NCBI RefSeq assembly: GCF_003688935.1
Contig: NZ_REGE01000004.1
Location: 85,406-149,405 of the forward strand
DNA length: 64,000 nt
Origin: Corynebacterium macginleyi
Lineage (GTDB): Bacteria > Actinomycetota > Actinomycetes > Mycobacteriales > Mycobacteriaceae
Direction: 5' to 3'
The notes under the pieces were generated by a model, which was given only the letters and a program-made list of their open reading frames with translations, did not search any database and was not told the origin of the DNA. How positions within the stretch are numbered: the first letter of the stretch is position 1; every line of letters begins with the position of its first letter. Below are positions 56,377 through 64,000 of the stretch, piece after piece. A program made the translations under genes and the position numbers.

Positions 56377-58392
56377 ATGACTACTACTGAACTCAAGCGT
56401 GAACACCCCAACTTCTCGCACCCAAAGTCCATCGTTGAGGGCGTCTCCGCTGGCAATATCTTGGAATCCCAGGAACCGCACGGCGTGCCGATGAAGGATA
56501 TGTGGTCCCACCACGTTGACCACATGAACTTGGTCTCTCCACTAAATCGCCGCAAGTTCGAGGTGCTCGTTGTAGGTACCGGCTTGGCCGCGGGTGCTGC
56601 TGCGGCAGCCCTCGGGGAATTGGGCTACGGCGTTAAGGTCTTTACCTACCATGACTCCCCGCGCCGCGCGCACTCCATTGCTGCGCAGGGTGGCGTCAAC
56701 GCCTCCCGCGCCAAGAAGGTGGACAACGACTCCGCCTACCGCCACACCAAGGACACCGTGAAGGGCGGCGACTACCGCTGCCGCGAGTCTGACTGCTGGC
56801 GCCTGGCTAAGGAATCCGTTCGCGTTATCGACCACATGAACGCCATTGGTGCTCCGTTCGCCCGTGAGTACGGCGGCACCTTGGCTACCCGTTCCTTCGG
56901 TGGTGTGCAGGTTTCCCGAACCTACTACACCCGTGGCCAAACAGGTCAGCAGTTGCAGCTGTCCACGACTTCGGCACTGTACCGGCAGATCGGACTGGGC
57001 AATGTGGAGCTTTTTGCCCATAACGATATGCAGGACATCATCACCTATGAGGACAACGGCAAGAAGCGTGCAGGTGGTATTGTCACCCGCAACCTGATTA
57101 CCGGTGAACTCAAGGCTTTCACTGGCCACGCTGTCATCCTGGGGACCGGTGGTTACGGCAACGTCTACCACATGTCTACCCTGGCAAAGAACTCGAACGC
57201 CAGCGCCATGATGCGCGCTTATGATAAAGGCGCTTACTTGGCTTCCCCGGCGTTCGTGCAGTTTCACCCGACGGGCTTGCCGGTTAACTCCGACTGGCAG
57301 TCTAAGACCATTTTGATGTCGGAGTCCTTGCGTAACGATGGTCGCATTTGGTCCCCCAAGGAAGAGGGCGATGACCGTGACCCGAATACCATCCCGGAGG
57401 ACGAGCGCGATTACTTTTTGGAGCGCCGCTACCCGGCCTTCGGCAACTTGGTTCCCCGTGACGTTGCCTCCCGTGCAATTTCCCAGCAAATCAACAAGGG
57501 CTTGGGCGTTGGACCGTTGCACAACTCGGTCTACCTTGACTTCCGCGATGCAATCCAGCGGTTGGGCAAGGACAAGATCCGCGAGCGCTACTCCAACCTC
57601 ATTCAGATGTATGAAGAGGCTATTGGTGAGTCCGCCTACGAGACCCCAATGCGCATCGCTCCTACCTGTCACTTCACCATGGGTGGACTGTGGACCGACT
57701 TCAATGAAATGACCTCCATCGATGGTCTCTTTGCCGCAGGTGAATGCTCTTGGACCTACCACGGTGCTAACCGTCTGGGTGCTAACTCCTTGCTTTCGGC
57801 TTCTGTCGACGGCTGGTTCACTTTGCCGTTTACCATTCCGAACTATTTGGCAGACCACCTCAACGAGGATAAGCTGGCCGAAGATTCTGCAGAGGCACAG
57901 GAGGCTGTCAAGCAAGCCCAAGAGCGCATCGATAAGCTGATGCAGGTCAGCGGCGATGACCCGCACGGTCCGTCCCACTACCACCGCCAGCTGGGGGACC
58001 TGTTGTACTTCGGCTGCGGTGTGTCCCGTAACGTTGAGGACCTGAAAGACACCATCGAGAAAATCCGAAATCTGCGCGATGATTTCTGGAAGAACGTTCG
58101 CATTCCTGGTGAAGCGAATGACATGAACCAAGTCCTGGAATATGGCCTGCGCGTTGCCGATTACCTGGACCTGGGTGAACTCATGTGCATTGACGCCCTC
58201 GACCGCGATGAGTCTTGCGGCGCTCACTTCCGCGAAGATCACCTTTCTGAGGAAGGTGAAGCCGAGCGTGACGACGAAAATTGGTGCTTCGTTTCCGCCT
58301 GGGAGCCGGGCGAGAACAAGAACGAGTTCATCCGCCACGCAGAACCCCTGTACTTTGACTCGATCCCGCTGATGACAAGGAACTACAAGTAA
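56377..58392 (+). CDS. sdhA: succinate dehydrogenase flavoprotein subunit
   Basis: 671 residues. FAD loop VVGTGLAAGAAAAALGELGY, the FAD-attachment region RRAHSIAAQGGVNAS with the covalently modified His, substrate motif QFHPTGLPV, and the active-site arginine part HGANRLGANSLL. Longer than the type A enzyme, as usual in this group. Shares a TAATG overlap with sdhB. AAGGAGATAG is its ribosome site. Confidence 0.96.
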   Translation: MTTTELKREHPNFSHPKSIVEGVSAGNILESQEPHGVPMKDMWSHHVDHMNLVSPLNRRKFEVLVVGTGLAAGAAAAALGELGYGVKVFTYHDSPRRAHSIAAQGGVNASRAKKVDNDSAYRHTKDTVKGGDYRCRESDCWRLAKESVRVIDHMNAIGAPFAREYGGTLATRSFGGVQVSRTYYTRGQTGQQLQLSTTSALYRQIGLGNVELFAHNDMQDIITYEDNGKKRAGGIVTRNLITGELKAFTGHAVILGTGGYGNVYHMSTLAKNSNASAMMRAYDKGAYLASPAFVQFHPTGLPVNSDWQSKTILMSESLRNDGRIWSPKEEGDDRDPNTIPEDERDYFLERRYPAFGNLVPRDVASRAISQQINKGLGVGPLHNSVYLDFRDAIQRLGKDKIRERYSNLIQMYEEAIGESAYETPMRIAPTCHFTMGGLWTDFNEMTSIDGLFAAGECSWTYHGANRLGANSLLSASVDGWFTLPFTIPNYLADHLNEDKLAEDSAEAQEAVKQAQERIDKLMQVSGDDPHGPSHYHRQLGDLLYFGCGVSRNVEDLKDTIEKIRNLRDDFWKNVRIPGEANDMNQVLEYGLRVADYLDLGELMCIDALDRDESCGAHFREDHLSEEGEAERDDENWCFVSAWEPGENKNEFIRHAEPLYFDSIPLMTRNYK

Positions 58393-59141
58393 TGAAATTG
58401 ACACTTGAGATCTGGCGTCAAGCCGGACCCACCCAGGAAGGTAAATTCGAAACCGTCCAGGTGGAGGATGCCTCGGAGCAGATGTCCATTCTGGAGCTAT
58501 TGGACCACGTCAATGAAGGTTACGTTGAGCGCGGCGAAGAGCCTTTCGCTTTCGCCTCTGACTGCCGCGAAGGCATCTGCGGTACTTGTGGTGTGACCGT
58601 CAACGGCCGCCCCCACGGCCCGGGGCAGAACACCCCTGCCTGCCAGCAGCGCCTGTTCAACTTTAACGATGGTGACACCATTCAGCTGGAGCCCTTCCGC
58701 TCTGCTGCTTACCCCGTCATCAAGGATATGGTGGTAGACCGCTCCGCACTGGACCACGTGATGGAGCAGGGCGGTTACGTATCCATGGATGCCGGCACTG
58801 CACCGGATGCCGATACCATGCATATCAATCACGAGACCGCCGAGTACTCGTTGGACCACGCCGCCTGCATTGGTTGCGGTGCCTGCGTCGCTGCTTGCCC
58901 GAATGGTGCGGCACACCTGTTCACCGGTGCCAAGCTGGTTCACCTATCCATGATGCCGTTGGGTAAGGAAGAGCGCGGCAGCCGTGCCCGCAACATGGTT
59001 GCTGATTTGGAATCAAACTTTGGCCACTGCTCCCTCTACGGTGAGTGCGCCGATGTCTGCCCGGCTGGCGTCCCGCTGACCGCAGTGTCTGCCGTCACCC
59101 GTGAACGTGCACGCGCTGCTTTCCGTGGCAAGGATGACTAA
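58392..59141 (+). CDS. sdhB: succinate dehydrogenase iron-sulfur subunit
   Basis: 249 residues. 2Fe-2S cysteines in CREGICGTCG and NTPACQQ; 4Fe-4S in CIGCGACVAACPNGA; 3Fe-4S cysteines in CSLYGECADVCPAGVPL. Passes electrons from SdhA to quinone. Ends the core sdhCAB operon. Confidence 0.96.
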   Translation: MKLTLEIWRQAGPTQEGKFETVQVEDASEQMSILELLDHVNEGYVERGEEPFAFASDCREGICGTCGVTVNGRPHGPGQNTPACQQRLFNFNDGDTIQLEPFRSAAYPVIKDMVVDRSALDHVMEQGGYVSMDAGTAPDADTMHINHETAEYSLDHAACIGCGACVAACPNGAAHLFTGAKLVHLSMMPLGKEERGSRARNMVADLESNFGHCSLYGECADVCPAGVPLTAVSAVTRERARAAFRGKDD

Positions 59142-59197
59142 GCTAGAGTTATTCGGTAGGAATACTAGGAACAAGAGAAAGACAGAAAGACTCCGCC

Positions 59198-59572
59198 ATG
59201 AGCGATAACACCCACGTAGTTGCTGACTACCAGAGCGAAACGTATCCGGAGTTCTCCGGCAAGATTCAGGACAACTATATCGAAGGCTATGACCCGGTAT
59301 CCTTCGCAGCTCCTCACTCTGCCCTTCTTCGTACCTCTACGTGGATCGGCATGGGTCTTATCTTGTCCTGCCTGCCAGCGGTGGGCACCTTCGTCTGGGG
59401 TCTCGGCGTTTGGGACACCCCGCTGGGGACCGCAGGTGAGGGCAACTACGGCCTGACTATCGCCATCGGAATCATCTCCTTGATTGTTATTGCTATCACC
59501 GCCGCCGCTTCCATTCACTACGGACGCCGCTACTACCGCCAGTACCGCAAGGAAACCGGCCGAGTTAACTAG
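59198..59572 (+). CDS. two-helix membrane protein after sdhCAB
   Basis: A 124-residue protein, acidic N-terminus, two predicted helices (about 47-70 and 88-110) and a basic tail rich in Tyr and Arg (HYGRRYYRQYRK). A gene of this sort follows sdhB in C. glutamicum. It may help the respiratory complex but no function is known. Same operon, 56 bases after sdhB; terminator follows. Confidence 0.72.
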   Translation: MSDNTHVVADYQSETYPEFSGKIQDNYIEGYDPVSFAAPHSALLRTSTWIGMGLILSCLPAVGTFVWGLGVWDTPLGTAGEGNYGLTIAIGIISLIVIAITAAASIHYGRRYYRQYRKETGRVN

Positions 59573-59595
59573 TATTCGCTCTTAAGAACCTCCAG

Positions 59596-59649
59596 CCCCA
59601 CCTCCCACAGCATTGAGAACATGCTCGGAGGCGGGGTTGTTCCTGTTTT
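59596..59649 (+). terminator. terminator of the sdh operon
   Basis: CCCCACCTCC (59596-59605) and GGAGGCGGGG (59627-59636) pair with one mismatch, an inner GCAT/ATGC extends the stem, and TTGTTCCTGTTTT follows. Confidence 0.65.
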
Positions 59650-59710
59650 GACGGAGAGCTGCCGCTTGGCGATGCCCCCTAGGCGCCCACACCCTATATG
59701 TGTTCGAGTG

Positions 59711-59856
59711 TGAACTGTCCCCAATTGGTGGGCACCTGATATCCAGCCCAGTCGGTTTAGCAAGATTGGTAATCTACCACCATGTCCGGGTACTGAGAAC
59801 AGTTCACACGCGATGCTGTGGCCCTCTGTGAGAACAATGAGGATGGGCCCGACCCC
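59711..59856 (+). mobile_element. left-end remnant of the IS3-family element
   Basis: About 135 bases match the left end of the element at 61771: terminal repeat, the CACCTGATATCC segment, TAATCTACCACCATGTCC, and the first codons of orfA, which here has TGA after TAC. At 59845-59856 GGGCCCGACCCC, the right terminal repeat in inverse orientation, follows directly. The rest is missing. It looks like an IS that took a second IS and then lost the middle. Confidence 0.7.
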
Positions 59857-59887
59857 GGCACACCCACTTTCCAAGGCAGGATTAATC

Positions 59888-59893
59888 TATAAT
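59888..59893 (+). promoter_or_regulatory. -10 element of the lipase gene
   Basis: TATAAT in an AT-rich stretch 36 bases before the ATG. The promoter arises just downstream of the IS remnant. Confidence 0.5.
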
Positions 59894-59929
59894 AGTAACA
59901 AGATTCTATCCTGCTTAGATTGGAAGCTT

Positions 59930-61159
59930 ATGCGAAGGGAAATACTTGCCCTAGGATTATCAGTGTCAGTAAGCATGCTCATGTTGTCTTCTTGCTCTCG
60001 CGATGATGGCAACAATGCGCAAGAGATAAATTCGACTGAGGAAGTGATGGATATGGGCGAAAAAGAAAGCGTAGTAGCCAGCAAGGTGGGCGTAGAGAAA
60101 GACCTTGTAGGCAAGATTGTCGAGATAGAAGAAGTAACTGCGGATGAAATAATCTCAGTGCCGAAAGGTGCTAAGAGCTATAAAGTCAGTTACGGTGCAA
60201 AAAACGCTTATGGTCAGCCTATCCTGTCAACAGGTTTGGTCACCCTGCCGAAAGGGACTGAGCCCGAAAAGGGGTGGCCTGTACTGAGCTGGGCGCATGG
60301 GACGACTGGGTTGGCAAAGAAGTGTGCGCCCTCGGAAGCGGATGCAACGCATCCAGATCGTGAGGCGCTGCAGCTTGTCGCTCAGAGCTATCTTCAGACT
60401 TGGTTGGATAAGGGGTTTGCTGTCATTCAACCAGACTATGAAGGTCTCGGAACGGTAGGTTCTGGTACATATATGGATCGACACTCCCTGGCTTCAGCCG
60501 TCAATGAGATGGTCCGTGCCACCCGCTCGGAGTTTTCTTTTGCTGATACATGGTACAACTCAGGGTGGAGCCAAGGGGGATTCGCTGCTGTTTCTGCAGC
60601 CTCTGCAGCTGATGTCCCATCGGGGCTCCAGGAGACGTTTGCTATCGCTCCGGGTGATACACAAATTCCTGGCGGTAAGGAAGCTGCGGATCTTGCTAAG
60701 AACCTCATCTCTGATGCTGATGAGAAAAGCGTAGCATACAGTGCATACGTGATTCGTGGAGCAATGAACTTCAACTCGGAGATAAAGGCTGAAGATCTCC
60801 TCAGTGATAGTGGCAGGAAGCTCATGGAACAAGCCTCTGAAAAGTGTCTTACCGCTTTAAAGGAGGAGAATACAATTCCGGGCAAGGATGTATTTGCCCC
60901 GGGTGCGAACCTAGACTCGCTCGTTGATCACCTCAACGCAAATTCAATGATTAATATGAAACCTTCTACACCAGTGAAAATTTTCATTAGTGAAGATGAT
61001 GAAGTGATTAACTACGACATCATCTCAGACTCGGCAGGAAAACTGGCCGATGGGGACGGTACCCAGGTAGAAGTCATTGAGCACAAAGGGGAGTCACATC
61101 GAGATATGGTTCGCCGTGCTGTTGAAGATCAGAAGCCTTTCGTTAGTGCTCTGCGATAG
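59930..61159 (+). CDS. secreted lipoprotein lipase (LIP family)
   Basis: A 409-residue exported enzyme: basic start, hydrophobic segment and lipobox (LSSC, Cys21-23 region), then an alpha/beta hydrolase of the secretory lipase family. Nucleophile is in NSGWSQGGFAA, acid in SEDDEVINYD, His in EHKGESHRDM; GTTGLAKKCAP holds the oxyanion part. Lipid-requiring skin corynebacteria use such lipases on host triglycerides. Lower GC than the neighbours and IS pieces on both sides indicate transfer. The longer open frame upstream runs into the IS remnant. Confidence 0.8.
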   Translation: MRREILALGLSVSVSMLMLSSCSRDDGNNAQEINSTEEVMDMGEKESVVASKVGVEKDLVGKIVEIEEVTADEIISVPKGAKSYKVSYGAKNAYGQPILSTGLVTLPKGTEPEKGWPVLSWAHGTTGLAKKCAPSEADATHPDREALQLVAQSYLQTWLDKGFAVIQPDYEGLGTVGSGTYMDRHSLASAVNEMVRATRSEFSFADTWYNSGWSQGGFAAVSAASAADVPSGLQETFAIAPGDTQIPGGKEAADLAKNLISDADEKSVAYSAYVIRGAMNFNSEIKAEDLLSDSGRKLMEQASEKCLTALKEENTIPGKDVFAPGANLDSLVDHLNANSMINMKPSTPVKIFISEDDEVINYDIISDSAGKLADGDGTQVEVIEHKGESHRDMVRRAVEDQKPFVSALR

Positions 61160-61319
61160 ATGCAATAGATCTGTATCTTCGGCAAAATAGTAAAAACAGC
61201 AGGTGGGCCGGCAATACACTGAGCCCGTGCCACTGTAAGCCGCTCCCCATTAGTTAGACTGGGAAATTAGTTGTCTATTAATGGAGGGCGGTTGTACGGG
61301 TGCGTAAGGTCCATCTGGC
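61160..61319. other. intergenic between lipase and primase fragment
   Basis: 160 bases, AT-rich in part; I see no gene and no clear terminator. Confidence 0.4.
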
Positions 61320-61736
61320 TTAGTTGTCAAACTCGTTCTTCAAGGCCAAACCGTGGACGGACATATTGTGCATCGTCTTTTTGCGAATGAAGCCGTGATG
61401 TTCGACGGTGGCGTTGAAATCAACCATGGGACGCGCCCACCCTGAGGTGGACATCGCCCACGTGCGATAAGTCTGATACAGGTCCCTGGCACGCTCAGAC
61501 AGGTGCTCGTCGACGGCGCAGTGGGCGTCGAGGAACTGGGCGAACCAGTTATTCTCCTCCCGATATGCACTCGATGCAGCCACCACCCGTGCCGGTGGTG
61601 TCAGGTGATAGTCCTCGGCGTAGATGAGGCGCGCGCCCTCCATAATCCAGGTAAGAATCGCCGCGCCAGCCTCTTTGCAGAGGTGGTCGGCATAGTTCTT
61701 GATGTCGCTGTTGCCGTCGATTTTGGAGCCCGACCC
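61320..61736 (-). pseudogene. C-terminal fragment of a phage/plasmid-type DNA primase-helicase
   Basis: The minus-strand frame carries the C-terminal end of a D5/P4-type primase: AGAAILTWIMEGARLIYAED, a VVAASSAYREENNWFAQFL part and the end GFIRKKTMHNMSVHGL. The start is missing; the frame runs on into IS sequence at 61737, so the larger ORF is artificial. It marks a lost prophage or integrative element cut off by an IS. Confidence 0.72.
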
Positions 61737-61767
61737 TCGATGTGTCCACTTTTCGGGGGGCGAGCCC
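61737..61767 (-). mobile_element. isolated right end of the IS3-family element
   Basis: GATGTGTCCACTTTTCGGGG and its continuation is the right end (inverse of GGGCCCGACCCCCGAAAAGT) with two changes in the tip. Only about 30 bases remain. It stands 3 bases before a complete left end at 61771, so two copies were side by side. Confidence 0.6.
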
Positions 61768-61842
61768 TGAGGACCTGACCCCCATTTGGTGGACACCTGA
61801 TATCCAACCCAGTCGAGTTGGGAAGAAAGGTAATCTACCACC

Positions 61843-62130
61843 ATGTCCAGGTACTCCGAACAGTTCAAACGCGATGCCGTGGCCCTCTATGAAAACAATG
61901 AGGACCTCTCGCTGAACTCAGCATCAGTAGAGCTCGGAATCAACCGTGCCTCGCTACATTCATGGGTCACCAAGTACGGCACCGGAAAGCGTGCGCGCAT
62001 TAAAGCCGTGCAGGATAAAGCCCAAGCGGCGAATGAATCGTGAGACGCATCCGCCAGTGAGAGAAAGGAAAACGCGAAGCTGCGCGAAGAACGCGATATT
62101 CTGCGTAAGGCTGCCAAATATTTTTCTTAA
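61843..62130 (+). pseudogene. orfA of the outer IS3 element with internal stop
   Basis: 95 codons plus stop when read through; a helix-turn-helix transposase subunit (SLNSASVELGINRASLHSWV, then KLREERDILRKAAKYF leucine-zipper end). TGA at 62041-62043 interrupts it. OrfA of IS3-type elements binds the ends; with OrfB it makes the transposase by frameshifting. Inactive here. Confidence 0.75.
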
Positions 62131-62187
62131 AGCAACTCACAGGGAGTTCGGGCCCGACCCCCGAAAAGTGGACACATCGGGGGCTAG

Positions 62188-63114
62188 CTATGCTGCTTTG
62201 GTCCACGTAGCCGAAGTCTCGGCTTCAAAGACATCAGGGGCTACAAGGTTGCACCAGGAGTGCCGTCTTCGCGTGTTGTAGCGCATGCACCACCGGAAGA
62301 CTTCCTGCCGGCAGGTCATCGGATCGTCAAAGATCTTCCTATCACGCAAGACTTCCCGCTTGAGCGAGGCGTTAAACGATTCCGCTAGGGCTTCTATCAG
62401 CACTCGTTCCTACCGCTGTCATAGACTGGCGCACACCCAACGACGAGCAGTAATTTCTGAAGGTTTGCGAGGTATACACACTGCCGTGATCGTCAATGAA
62501 AAATGGCCCCGTCAAGACTGCCACGCACACCATGTGCGCGGGATAGAGCATCGATGACCAGTGAGACCCGCATGTGGTCTGCGAATGTCATATCCTGCAC
62601 GTTTGCGTGAATGAAGTGTCAATGACTGTGGCTAAGTACATGTTTGTGCCTCCCTTGCACGGCAGGTAGATACATATCGCCAACATAAACACGGTTCGGC
62701 GCGCTGGCGCTAAATTTACGGGCCTAGCAAATCCGGCATGACACGGTGGCCAGGCTGACGCCTGGTAGTAATGCATCGACGCCGTTTGCTAAAGCCTTGA
62801 AGTCCCATGGTTTTCATGATTCGTGCAACTTTCTTGTGATTGACCGGGGTATACACCAGGTCTTCCTTGAGGCTTGCCGCGATGCGTTTAGCACCGTAAA
62901 GACCATGTTCATCATCGAAGATGGTTGTGATTCTTGCACCAATAAGACCGTCGGAATACATCTTTAACCTGCGCTTTTTACGGGTGCTCACCCATGTATA
63001 AAACGAGGAACGATTCAGCTTCAACACGTGGCACATCCGCTTAACCGAGTACTCGGTTCGGTGGTCATAGACAAACTGGAAGCAGAACTCCCTGTGAGTT
63101 GCTTTAAGCAAAAT
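62188..63114 (-). pseudogene. orfB transposase of the inner IS element, frameshifted
   Basis: The N-terminal half (HREFCFQFVYDHRTEYSVKR and on) ends at a TAA in CCCGTAAATT at about 62716, where one extra base breaks the frame. Further segments YLPCKGGTNMYLATVID, DDHGSVYTSQTFRNY and AESFNASLKREVLRDRKIF appear in changing frames, up to the C-terminal RYNTRRRHSW. At least three lesions; no active transposase can be made from it. Confidence 0.75.
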
Positions 63115-63388
63115 ACTTCGCGGCCTTACGCAGGATGTCACGTTCTTCGCGCAGCTTAGAGACTTCCTTTTCCAGCTGTCGGATTCGCGCAGAATCATTC
63201 GCCGCTTGGGCTTTATCATGCACTGCTTTTATGCGGGCACGTTTGCCGGTGCCGTACTTTTTGACCCATGAATGTAGCGAGGCTCGGTTGATTCCGAGCT
63301 CGGCTGATGCTGCGTTCAGCGAGAGGTCCTCATTGTTTTCATAGAGGGCCACACCATCGCGTTTGAACTGTTCTCAGTACCTGGACAT
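63104..63388 (-). pseudogene. orfA of the inner IS element
   Basis: 94 codons with a TGA at codon 5 (ATGTCCAGGTACTGA), the same lesion as in the 59711 remnant. A later GTG gives the open part ALYENNEDLSLNAASAELG on to AKYFA. GCTTAAAG at the end is the likely slip site to orfB (IS3-type -1 frameshift). Confidence 0.7.
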
Positions 63389-63460
63389 GGTGGTAGATTA
63401 CCTTTCTTCCCAGCTCGACTGGGTTGGATATCAGGTGTCCACCGAATGGGGGTCAGGTCC

Positions 63461-64000
63461 TTCTGCTTCCAGTGTGGCTATGACCACCGAACCGAGTACT
63501 CGGTTAAGCGGATGTGCCACGTGTTGAAGCTGAATCGTTCCTCGTTTTATACATGGGTGAGCACCCGTAAAAAGCGCAGGTTAAAGATGTATTCCGATGC
63601 CGTTATTGGTGCGAGAATCACAACCATCTTTGATGATGAACATGGTCTTTACGGCGCTAAACGCATCGCTGCGAGCCTTAAGGAGGACACGGCGTTTACC
63701 CCGGTTAATCACAAGAAAGTCGCACGAATTATGAAAGCCATGGGCCTTCAAGGGCTTTACCAAGCGGCGCCGATGTACCACCACTAGGCGTCAGCCTGGC
63801 CACCGTGTCATGCCGGATTTGCTAGGCCCGTAAATTTAGCGCCAGCGCGCCGAACCGTGTTTATGTTGGCGATATGTATCTACCTGCCGTGCAAGGGAGG
63901 CACAAACATGTACTTAGCCACAGTCATTGACACTTCATTCACGCAAACGTGCAGGATATGACATTCGCAGACCACATGCGGGTCTCACTGGTCATCGATG
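63461..64000 (+). pseudogene. orfB of the outer IS element, resumed and frameshifted
   Basis: FCFQCGYDHRTEYSVKRMCH onward matches the inner orfB by eye to about 93 percent until an extra G (near 63750) causes a stop at about 63785. From 63786 to the window end it appears identical to 62549-62763 in inverse orientation, including the same frame lesions. Right part outside the window. Confidence 0.72.

Larger units (their letters stand above)
62150..63460 (-). mobile_element. inner IS3-family element, complete ends, 1311 bp
   Basis: Ends are GGGCCCGACCCCCGAAAAGT GGACAC on the 62150 side and GGACCTGACCCCCATTCGGT GGACAC on the 63460 side, inverted to each other with few mismatches. Target duplication TTC on both sides. 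Carries orfA and orfB in minus orientation, both broken. It sits inside another copy of itself. Confidence 0.85.
61771..64000 (+). mobile_element. outer IS3-family element, interrupted by an inner copy, runs off the window
   Basis: Left terminal repeat GGACCTGACCCCCATTTGGT (61771-61790) GGACAC. orfA follows at 61843. At 62149 the element is interrupted by a complete inner copy (62150-63460) and resumes at 63461 with TTCTGCTTCC. The repeated TTC at 62147-62149 and 63461-63463 is the 3-base target duplication. The right end lies beyond base 64000. Confidence 0.8.

Noticed and set aside
56542..58404. 620-codon open frame on the minus strand
   Set aside because: It lies wholly opposite sdhA, whose motifs are unmistakable; long antisense frames arise from the GC-rich codon bias. 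No domain is recognisable in it.
59813..59929. Upstream extension of the lipase frame
   Set aside because: This part is IS remnant; the lipoprotein signal peptide begins at 59930.
61737..61868. N-terminal part of the 182-codon minus frame ending at 61320
   Set aside because: It is the inverse of IS left-end and orfA sequence, so the native primase start is lost and the fused frame is artificial.

Overview
The window is chromosomal DNA of a Corynebacterium. The evidence is gene content and order: lysC-asd-sigC-katA, glxR-nth, a mycothiol-dependent formaldehyde dehydrogenase, an Ag85/Cmt-type mycolyltransferase, ramB-sdhCAB and lpd all sit as in corynebacteria. The block from ponA to holB (about 12.2-39.7 kb) also follows the order I recall for the M. 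tuberculosis Rv3682-Rv3644c region. Base composition is high GC for most of the window and visibly lower around the lipase gene and insertion sequences at the right end. The species is not determined; a skin or nasal lipid-requiring species is only a guess.

Layout. 0-7 kb: tail of probable leuA, lysC (with the internal beta-subunit start), asd, a YkvI-type membrane protein, ECF sigma factor sigC and catalase. 7-12 kb: lipoprotein, YhgE/Pip-like membrane protein, a structured RNA leader, a CitMHS transporter, tRNA-Pro, metallophosphoesterase and YqeY. 12-23 kb: PBP, WhiB-type regulator, RidA, MBL hydrolase, glxR, a 29-residue membrane peptide, nth, thioredoxin-like protein, Nudix, MarP-like protease, EphE-like hydrolase, holin-like protein and a degenerate Fic-like protein. 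23-28.3 kb: 6C RNA, three DnaA boxes, ssd and a complete small Tad pilus operon. 28-40 kb: YprA-type helicase, cspA, DedA, topA, DUF418 protein, adenylate cyclase cyaB, holB and tRNA-Thr. 40-47 kb: fatty-acid ligase, mycothiol-dependent formaldehyde detoxification pair and the rmlB-rmlCD-rmlA operon. 47-60 kb: 13E12-type HNH protein, M1 peptidase, mycolyltransferase with a tiny porin-like peptide nearby, lpd, ramB and sdhCAB. 60-64 kb: an acquired patch with a secreted lipase, the stump of a phage-type primase and copies of one IS3-family element.

How parts work together. CyaB and its receptor GlxR are both encoded here, with GlxR-like sites before glxR and sdhC. SigC, catalase, WhcB, MarP and the thioredoxin-like protein are stress functions. 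Ssd/TadZ, TadA, TadB, TadC, a DUF4244 pilin and two TadE-like pseudopilins form one transcription unit headed by a 6C RNA and DnaA boxes.

Most notable: a three-way-junction RNA ending in a terminator ahead of the citrate-type transporter; the 6C RNA/DnaA-box/Tad arrangement; an IS element inserted into another copy of itself with a 3-bp TTC duplication, both copies sharing an apparently identical 215-bp damaged segment; a 36-residue PorA-like peptide; and enzymes with missing active-site residues (Fic-like, EphE-like, Ssd).
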